Origin: Orychophragmus violaceus
Taxonomy: Eukaryota > Streptophyta > Magnoliopsida > Brassicales > Brassicaceae
Assembly: GCA_030180135.1 (NCBI GenBank)
Contig: CM058239.1
Location: forward strand, 62,627,823 to 62,691,822
Direction: 5' to 3'
Length of the DNA stretch: 64,000 nucleotides
The notes under the pieces are model-generated. The model saw nothing but the letters and a program-made list of their open reading frames with translations, did not search any database and was not told where the DNA came from. The translations under genes were made by a program, and so were the position numbers. Shown piece after piece: positions 1-8,353 of the stretch (its first letter is position 1; each line of letters starts with the position of its first letter).

Positions 1-1110
1 TGATTTTGGAAACACCACCGGCTTCGGAAGAGAGTGATACCAACAATGATGGCAGTAAATATCCTCAAGCCACGCCTGAGAGTGTATGGAGGTAGATCGA
101 ATGACACCATCTCTAACACTCTCCACCTTGTCATCGATCTTCTTCCTACCATCTTGAACTTTCCTCAGGTGATACTTGAACACTCATACATGCTCATCTT
201 CTGCGGCTCCTTGTAGTTTCCTGCATCTTCTAGAAGTCCCTGAACTACTCTTCTTAGTTTTATATCACTTGAGCAACTTTCCAGCTGTGAACTTCACGGT
301 CCATCTTCACTGCTCCCTAGACACTAGTTTCTTCCCAGCCCTTGATACAACTTGGAGGCTCCCCTGCAGTTGTCTTCTTAGAGCCCTCTATACTCAGCTT
401 TTGCATTTGACAACTTCACACTTCGAATATTCAATCAACCGCCATACTTGAGAGACACTCTAGTTGAACGTGAGTCACGTCGCCATTGCTCTGAAATGTA
501 TTGCGTGCTTTCCACGGCAGTAGATAAGGCTTTGGACAATGACGTAACATAAGTTGCTGCTTTTCGTTCGTTGAGGTACTTGCACCTTTCAGCTCTTCGT
601 AGAGCTCACCTCGTGCTGCATACTTCAGAATAAAATAAACTCTCTTTTCAGCTCATAGAGATAACCATAGAGGTGTATAATATTGAGATGACAAAGATGA
701 GATTGGATTTCAACTTCCCTCGGATGTAGGTGCTCTGAGCTCATGGTGCTGTGTGAAACTTGTGGTGAACCACCATCTGCATCGTCCTCACCACCGGATG
801 GTTGTTAGATGGACAATCCTTAAAGTCATGAGACATTCATCCTCAAGGGGAAGCTTCAATCCTCTTCATTTCTTGACTCGGAAGCATTGAGTGGCAAATG
901 TATTCCCCATTGACTTGATCCTCACGTAAGCAATGCGTTGCAATGGCCACTCCAAGAAAGGCGTGGGTTCTGGATTGAAGCTTGTTGGTGAGCTCAAACG
1001 AGAACAAGAGTGAGCTCAAACGAGATTCCAGCTCTGCTCTTGAGCTTCTGCACCATTCTTCCTGACCAGGCTTCAAGATACGAACTGGATTCGATCCTTT
1101 CTCTCTCTCT

Positions 1111-1143
<33 letters not shown>

Positions 1144-1355
1144 CCTTTGAAACCAGAACCAAGTATAAACCTCAGTCTGGACAGCGAGAACTTACACATG
1201 TTTCAATGCTGTGTAAGTGAGAGCTCGGCTCTGTTTTATTTGAACCAGACAGGAACAGAGTTTGGGCGTAAGTATAGAGAATAAGGACAGAGTTTGGCTC
1301 TGTTCTTATTTGAATTTGTGGAAGTTTTGAGCTTGATTCAATCCTAGAATCTTGA
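1..1355 (-). other. Internal region of the left-edge LTR element, no clear coding content
   Basis: This sequence lies between the window edge and the primer-binding site. It has scattered short frames on both strands, none with a recognisable gag, protease or RT motif. A run of 30 T residues at 1114-1143 (30 A on the element strand) follows a CT-rich stretch. I see no host gene in it. Confidence 0.5.
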
Positions 1356-1367
1356 GCTCTGATACCA
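1356..1367 (-). other. Primer-binding site (initiator Met tRNA)
   Basis: The minus strand reads TGGTATCAGAGC immediately after the LTR end. This is complementary to the 3' end of plant initiator methionine tRNA and is the usual PBS of Copia and many Gypsy elements. It fixes the element on the minus strand and the LTR edge at 1368. Confidence 0.85.
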
Positions 1368-2112
1368 TGTAAGAATATTGAGATTAGGAGGAGAGAGTTT
1401 AGAGTATTGAGAGTTTAGACTGAAGAACAAGAGTTAAGAATAAGTGTGGAGAATAGAGAACAGAGAATAAGGTTCGTAAGTTTAGGGAGAATGGGAGAAT
1501 CGTAAGTATAAAGATTTGAGTATGAAGACTGAAGAATAAACGTTCGAGAGTTTAGAGAGAATAAGTGTAGAGAGAATAGGAGAGAAGAGAATAAATCTCT
1601 CTCTTAAGTTTATTACAATGAGCGTACGAGTCCTTTTATGGACAGTCATAAAGGAATAAAGAATACTACACATACAACAATGATAAAAGTCAGACCATAA
1701 TATTCTCTTAACAAGACCATGATGGTGTCTATGAGCGTGTGTCTCCCACTAGCACAAGCGTGTGTCTCCCACTAGCACATACTTGTTTATTGTACACACG
1801 CTCCTCATGTTGCTTTATTGCACGCTCCTCTAACGTTCATAATCCACATTTCTTATGCGTGACCTTGTACACGCTCCTCATGCACTCATAAGAACTCCAT
1901 AATGGCTTCTGCTCCAAGGTAACACAATGCACGTATCCATTTCTTGCATGTGAAGTCTCCATATTGCATGCCACTTACGTGCTCCTCATTTCATGCACTT
2001 CATGTCACGTCCACACTAGCTTCTCATCCAAGGCACAATCATACTTGCTTGTGTAATCCAAGGTCAATCACTTATGTACGGATGAGAAGCTTCTTCAACC
2101 TCCTCTCTAATA
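1368..2112 (-). repeat. 5' LTR of the left-edge element (745 bp)
   Basis: The left edge is set by the adjacent PBS and the right edge by the return to satellite sequence. Ends on the element strand are TATTAGAGAGG...TTACA. The distal part carries repeated short motifs: a 22-bp direct repeat at 1735-1756 and 1758-1779, and four copies of a CRCTCCTC-type motif near 1796, 1821, 1870 and 1978. These may be U3 regulatory repeats. The right edge is inferred by analogy with the other elements because the second LTR is outside the window. Confidence 0.7.
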
Positions 2113-2332
2113 TATATGTCATGGATTGAAGAATTTAGGTGATTAAAGACAACTATAAGTAAGTTTATGTATGCTCAGAAAGATAGAATGAGAAGCATGT
2201 TATACAAGTTGTTGTTCCTTTCAATCACCCCCAAGTAACACTACTAAGAGACTAGATTCTTTGATCTTGTAAAAGTCCCTATGAGAATCCTAAAAACAAC
2301 TTTGTAACCAAAACTTCTTGAAACATATATGT

Positions 2333-2550
2333 CATGGATTGAAGAATTTAGGTGATGTAAGACAACTATAAGTAAGTTTTCGTATGCTACTAAAGGTAGA
2401 ATGAGAAGCATGTTATACAAGTTTATGTTCTTTGAACCACCCCTAAGTAACCATAATAAAAGACTAGAAAGAATCTTTGATCTTCTAAAAGGCCCTATGA
2501 GAATCTTAAAAAAAAAACTTTGCAACCAAAACTTCTTGAAACATATATGT
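2333..2550. repeat. Divergent satellite monomer D, copy 1
   Basis: A 218-bp monomer clearly different from the rest: it has GTTTTCGTATGCTACTAAAGG where others have GTTTATGTATGCTCAGAAAG, GAACCACCCCTAAG in place of CAATCACCCCCAAG, and TTTGCAACC in place of TTTGTAACC. It marks one position of the higher-order repeat. Confidence 0.85.
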
Positions 2551-5500
2551 CATGGATTGAAGAATTTAGGTGATGTAAGACAACTATAAGTAAGTTTATG
2601 TATGCTCAAAAAGGTAGAATGAGAAGCATGTTATACAAGTTGTTGTTCCTTTCAATCACCCCCAAGTAACACTACTAAGAGACTAGAAAGAAACTTTGAT
2701 CTTGTAAAAGGCCCTATGAGAATCCTAAAAATAACTTTGTAACCAAAACTTTTTGAAACATATATGTCATGGATTGAAGAATTTAGGTGATGTAAGACAA
2801 CTATAAGTAAGTTTATGTATGCTCAGAAAGATAGAATGAGAAGCATGTTATACAAGTTGTTGTTCCTTTCAATCACCCCCAAGTAACACTACTAAGAGAC
2901 TAGAAAGAAACTTTGATCTTGTAAAAGGCCCTATGAGAATCCTAAAAAAAACTTTGTAACCAAAACTTCTTGAAACATATATGTCATGGATTGAAGAATT
3001 TAGGTGATGTAAGAACTATAAGTAAGTTTATGTATGCTCAGAAAGATAGAATGAGAAGCATGTTATACAAGTTGTTGTTCCTTTCAATCACCCCCAAGTA
3101 ACACTACTAAGAGACTAGAAAGAAACTTTGATCTTGTAAAAGGCCCTATGAGAATCCTAAAAATAACTTTGTAACCAAAACTTTTTGAAACATATATGTC
3201 ATGGATTGAAGAATTTAGGTGATGTAAGACAACTATAAGTAAGTTTATGTATGCTCAGAAAGGTAGAATGAGAAGCATGTTATACAAGTTGTTGTTCCTT
3301 TCAATCACCCCCAAGTAACACTACTAAGAGACTAGAAAGAAACTTTGATCTTGTAAAAGGCCCTATGAGAATCCTAAAAAAAACTTTGTAACCAAAACTT
3401 CTTGAAACATATATGTCATGGATTGAAGAATTTAGGTGATCTAAGACAACTATAAGTAAGTTTATGTATGCTCAGAAAGGTAGAATGAGAAGCATGTTAT
3501 ACAAGTTGTTGTTCCTTTCAATCACCCCCAAGTAACACTACTAAGAGACTAGATTCTTTGATCTTGTAAAAGGCCCTATGAGAATCCTAAAAATAACTTT
3601 GTAACCAAAACTTTTTGAAACATATATGTCATGGATTGAAGAATTTAGGTGATGTAAGACAACTATAAGTAAGTTTATGTATGCTCAGAAAGATAGAATG
3701 AGAAGCATGTTATACAAGTTGTTGTTCCTTTCAATCACCCCCAAGTAACACTACTAAGAGACTAGAAAGAAACTTTGATCTTGTAAAAGGCCCTATGAGA
3801 ATCCTAAAAAAAACTTTGTAACCAAAACTTCTTGAAACATATATGTCATGGATTGAAGAATTTAGGTGTTGTAAGAACTATAAGTAAGTTTATGTATGCT
3901 CAGAAAGGTAGAATGAGAAGCATGTTATACAAGTTGTTGTTCTTTTCAATCACCCCCAAGTAACACTACTAAGAGACTAGAAAGAAACTTTGATCTTGTA
4001 AAAGGCCCTATGAGAATCCTAAAAATAACTTTGAAACCAAAACTTTTTGAAACATATATGTCATGGATTGAAGAATTTAGGTGATTAAAGACAACTATAA
4101 GTAAGTTTATGTATGCTCAGAAAGATAGAATGAGAAGCATGTTATACAAGTTGTTGTTCCTTTCAATCACCCCCAAGTAACACTACTAAGAGACTAGATT
4201 CTTTGATCTTGTAAAAGGCCCTATGAGAATCCTAAAAAAAACTTTGTAACCAAAACTTCTTGAAACATATATGTCATGGATTGAAGAATTTAGGTGATGT
4301 AAGACAACTATAAGTAAGTTTATGTATGCTCAAAAAGGTAGAATGAGAAGCATGTTATACAAATTGTTGTTCCTTTCAATCACCCCCAAGTAACACTACT
4401 AAGAGACTAGAAAGAAACTTTGATCTTGTAAAAGGCCCTATGAGAATCCTAAAAATAACTTTGTAACCAAAACTTTTTGAAACATATATGTCATGGATTG
4501 AAGAATTTAGGTGATGTAAGACAACTATAAGTAAGTTTATGTATGCTCAGAAAGGTAGAATGAGAAGCATGTTATACAAGTTGTTGTTCCTTTCAATCAC
4601 CCCCAAGTAACACTACTAAGAGACTAGATTCTTTGATCTTGTAAAAGGCCCTATGAGAATCCTAAAAAAAAACTTTGTAACCAAAACTTCTTGAAACATA
4701 TATGTCATGGATTGAAGAATTTAGGTGATGTAAGACAACTATAAGTAAGTTTATGTATGCTCAGAAAGGTAGAATCAGAAGCATGTTATACAAGTTGTTG
4801 TTCCTTTCAATCACCCCCAAGTAACACTACTAAGAGACTAGAAAGAAACTTTGATCTTGTAAAAGGCCCTATGAGAATCCTAAAAATAACTTTGTAACCA
4901 AAACTTTTTGAAACATATATGTCATGGATTGAAGAATTTAGGTGATGTAAGACAACTATAAGTAAGTTTATGTATGCTCAGAAAGATAGAATGAGAAGCA
5001 TGTTATACAAGTTGTTGTTCCTTTCAATCACCCCCAAGTAACACTACTAAGAGACTAGAAAGAAACTTTGATCTTGTAAAAGGCCCTATGAGAATCCTAA
5101 AAAAAACTTTGTAACCAAAACTTCTTGAAACATATATGTCATGGATTGAAGAATTTAGGTGTTGTAAGAACTATAAGTAAGTTTATGTATGCTCAGAAAG
5201 GTAGAATGAGAAGCATGTTATACAAGTTGTTGTTCTTTTCAATCACCCCCAAGTAACACTACTAAGAGACTAGAAAGAAACATTGATCTTGTAAAAGGCC
5301 CTATGAGAATCCTAAAAATAACTTTGTAACCAAAACTTTTTGAAACATATATGTCATGGATTGAAGAATTTAGGTGATTAAAGACAACTATAAGTAAGTT
5401 TATGTATGCTCAGAAAGATAGAATGAGAAGCATGTTATACAAGTTGTTGTTCCTTTCAATCACCCCCAAGTAACACTACTAAGAGACTTGATTCTTTGAT

Positions 5501-5567
5501 CTTGTAAAAGTCCCTATGAGAATCCTAAAAACAACTTTGTAACCAAAACTTCTTGAAACATATATGT

Positions 5568-5785
5568 CATGGATTGAAGAATTTAGGTGATGTAAGACAA
5601 CTATAAGTAAGTTTTCGTATGCTACTAAAGGTAGAATGAGAAGCATGTTATACAAGTTTATGTTCTTTGAACCACCCCTAAGTAACCATAATAAAAGACT
5701 AGAAAGAATCTTTGATCTTCTAAAAGGCCCTATGAGAATCTTAAAAAAAAAACTTTGCAACCAAAACTTCTTGAAACATATATGT
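5568..5785. repeat. Divergent satellite monomer D, copy 2
   Basis: Same diagnostic changes as the copy at 2333, and essentially identical to it by eye. It lies 15 monomers downstream, so the monomer is inherited as part of a multi-monomer unit and not independently mutated. Confidence 0.85.
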
Positions 5786-7456
5786 CATGGATTGAAGAAT
5801 TTAGGTGATGTAAGACAACTATAAGTAAGTTTATGTATGCTCAAAAAGGTAGAATGAGAAGCATGTTATACAAGTTGTTGTTCCTTTCAATCACCCCCAA
5901 GTAACACTACTAAGAGACTAGAAAGAAACTTTGATCTTGTGAAAGGCCCTATGAGAATCCTAAAAATAACTTTGTAACCAAAACTTTTTGAAACATATAT
6001 GTCATGGATTGAAGAATTTAGGTGATGTAAGACAACTATAAGTAAGTTTATGTATGCTCAGAAAGGTAGAATGAGAAGCATGTTATACAAGTTGTTGTTC
6101 CTTTCAATCACCCCCAAGTAACACTACTAAGAGACTAGAAAGAAACTTTGATCTTGTAAAAGGCCCTATGAGAATCCTAAAAAAAACTTTGTAACCAAAA
6201 CTTCTTAAAACATATATGTCATGGATTGAAGAATTTAGGTGATGTAAGAACTATAAGTAAGTTTATGTATGCTCAGAAAGGTAGAACGAGAAGCATGTTA
6301 TACAAGTTGTTGTTCTTTTCAATCACCCCCAAGTAACACTACTAAGAGACTAGAAAGAAACTTTGATCTTGTAAAAGGCCCTATGAGAATCCTAAAAAAA
6401 ACTTTGTAACCAAAACTTCTTGAAACATATATGTCATGGATTGAAGAATTTAGGTGATCTAAGACAACTATAAGTAAGTTTATGTATGCTCAGAAAGGTA
6501 GAATGAGAAGCATGTTATACAAGTTGTTGTTCCTTTCAATCACCCCCAAGTAACACTACTAAGAGACTAGAAAGAAACTTTGATCTTGTAAAAGGCCCTA
6601 TGAGAATCCTAAAAATAACTTTGTAACCAAAACTTTTTGAAACATATATGTCATGGATTGAAGAATTTAGGTGATGTAAGACAACTATAAGTAAGTTTAT
6701 GTATGCTCAGAAAGATAGAATGAGAAGCATGTTATACAAGTTGTTGTTCCTTTCAATCACCCCCAAGTAACACTACTAAGAGACTAGAAAGAAACTTTGA
6801 TCTTGTAAAAGGCCCTATGAGAATCCTAAAAAAAACTTTGTAACCAAAACTTCTTGAAACATATATGTCATGGATTGAAGAATTTAGGTGTTGTAAGAAC
6901 TATAAGTAAGTTTATGTATGCTCAGAAAGGTAGAATGAGAAGCATGTTATACAAGTTGTTGTTCTTTTCAATCACCCCCAAGTAACACTACTAAGAGACT
7001 AGAAAGAAACTTTGATCTTGTAAAAGGCCCTATGAGAATCCTAAAAATAACTTTGTAACCAAAACTTTTTGAAACATATATGTCATGGATTGAAGAATTT
7101 AGGTGATTAAAGACAACTATAAGTAAGTTTATGTATGCTCAGAAAGATAGAATGAGAAGCATGTTATACAAGTTGTTGTTCCTTTCAATCACCCCCAAGT
7201 AACACTACTAAGAGACTAGAAAGAAACTTTGATCTTGTAAAAGGCCCTATGAGAATCCTAAAAATAACTTTGTAACCAAAACTTTTTGAAACATATATGT
7301 CATGGATTGAAGAATTTAGGTGATGTAAGACAACTATAAGTAAGTTTATGTATGCTCAGAAAGATAGAATGAGAAGCATGTTATACAAGTTGTTGTTCCT
7401 TTCAATCACCCCCAAGTAACACTACTAAGAGACTAGAAAGAAACTTTGATCTTGTA

Positions 7457-8340
7457 TGATGCGATCTTAATGGAGAAGATCTCTGCCCTTTGATGCACTT
7501 TGTGAGTCTGGTTGTTTGATGGGTGATAATCAAATGGGATGGACAGATTGAAAGGAATAGAAACAATGGATTGAAAGAAACTTCCTGAAGCTGCGGAATC
7601 ACTTCAAGACTTTCGAACTCTGATCTTCTAGGAGATGAAATACCAAAAGAAGAATCAAAGATGAATGGATATTACACACCATTCAGATCAAACACTTTCA
7701 GAAGTTTTAGAATAAAAAGAAGTTTGATAAAAGTTCAGAAATGGCTACAAAGAGTTTTAAATAGAAAATGCAACAAGGCTGCATGAGAAGCAATTAACAC
7801 ACCTAGGAAATAACACAAGACCAGAATTAAACACTTATTTGAATCTGAAAAATGACCCTTCAGACTCCATTTTCGTAACTCTTCTTGGGCTGGAAATTAT
7901 CAGCTTGTTTTGGGCTCTTCTTGGACTTGTAATGGGCATAAAATAGGCTGGACTTGATATCTCCTCCATTGGGTCGAATTCCGGATGCTATGCCATGGTC
8001 TGGATCAACAAATGGGTGATTTGAATGTGAATCATTTGCCTCATTAAAAACCTTGTCAAGAAAACCCAGTGGGACAAAACTTGACAAGGGAAAAAGAGTA
8101 CAAATGAGACACATGCCCATTTGATGATCATATATCAAAACCAGTGAGGTTAAGATAACATCATTAGTATACTCTTTCTCCGCTCTAAACGCATCCTCTG
8201 GTTCAAGCTGCTCCTCAACTCCAAGCTGGTCCTCTTCTTCAAGCTTATTTCCATCAGGTTCATGCTCCATGTCTTTAGCTCCATCAGGTTCAAGCTCAGG
8301 TTCAAGGTCCATGTTTTTAGTGCTGGGCAGGATCACATCA
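7457..8340 (-). repeat. 3' LTR of the Gypsy element (884 bp)
   Basis: On the element strand it runs from TGATGTGATC to GATCGCATCA, canonical TG...CA ends with a 10-bp terminal inverted repeat that has one mismatch. It contains the last part of the polyprotein frame (down to 7860), the hairpin at 8051-8089, and a TATA-like CTATTTAAAA near 7755-7764. Confidence 0.95.
8051..8089 (-). other. Conserved 3' hairpin, Gypsy 3' LTR copy
   Basis: CCTTGTCAAG (8051-8060) pairs with CTTGACAAGG (8080-8089) across a 19-nt loop. On the element strand the loop reads TTTTGTCCCACTGGGTTTT, and the hairpin is followed by TTTTTAATGAGG. The Copia elements and elements A and B have the same layout with a different stem sequence. 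The second LTR copy is at 12260-12298. Confidence 0.7.
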
Positions 8341-8353
8341 TCCCCTCCCTCTT
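8341..8353 (-). other. Polypurine tract of the Gypsy element
   Basis: The minus strand reads AAGAGGGAGGGGA directly before the 3' LTR. It primes plus-strand DNA synthesis. It also lies inside the reading frame, where it encodes part of the QEGGDD motif. Confidence 0.85.

Larger units (their letters stand above)
1..2112 (-). mobile_element. Partial LTR retrotransposon, 5' end only, minus strand
   Basis: The right end of a minus-strand LTR element is present; the rest lies left of the window. A full-length LTR (1368-2112) is preceded by a primer-binding site, and satellite follows directly. On the element strand the LTR opens with TATTAGAGAGG, like elements A and B, and closes with TTACA. Positions 1-1355 should be leader and start of gag, but I see no convincing coding frame: the longest minus-strand frame (843-1199) is short and runs through a homopolymer. 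This is either a degenerate element or another non-coding Copia-like derivative. The target duplication cannot be checked because the other end is missing; the expected right copy would be TATAT at 2113-2117. Confidence 0.75.
2113..7456. repeat. 217-bp satellite block 1
   Basis: About 24.5 tandem monomers of 215-218 bp. The anchor CATGGATTGAAG recurs from 2120 to 7301 with mean spacing near 216 bp. Monomers differ at a few diagnostic places: GATGTAAGAC, GATTAAAGAC, GATCTAAGAC or GTTGTAAGAAC after the anchor; AGATAG or AGGTAG; TTCCTT or TTCTTT; and AAATAAC with CTTTTT versus AAAAAAAC with CTTCTT. These variants recur in a fixed order, giving a higher-order repeat. Two copies of a divergent monomer sit at 2333-2550 and 5568-5785, 3235 bp (15 monomers) apart. 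Any short frames here are by-products of the repeat. Confidence 0.97.

Noticed and set aside
843..1199. 118-codon frame with a lysine run in the left-edge element
   Set aside because: The lysines come from the 30-nt poly(A/T) tract; the rest shows no domain.
2244..2589. Overlapping small frames on both strands in the D monomers (also at 5479-5824 and 13604-13949)
   Set aside because: They exist because monomer D lost stop codons found in other monomers. They have no start context, domain or conservation apart from repetition of the satellite itself.
2113..7456. Regularly spaced repeats resembling a CRISPR array
   Set aside because: The whole 217-bp unit repeats with no unique spacers, and the context is eukaryotic. 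It is a satellite.
2113..7456. Identification of the satellite as the 178-bp Arabidopsis or 176-bp Brassica centromere repeat
   Set aside because: The period is 217 bp and only short stretches look alike (for example GAGAAGCA and a CACTACT block). I could not support homology by eye.
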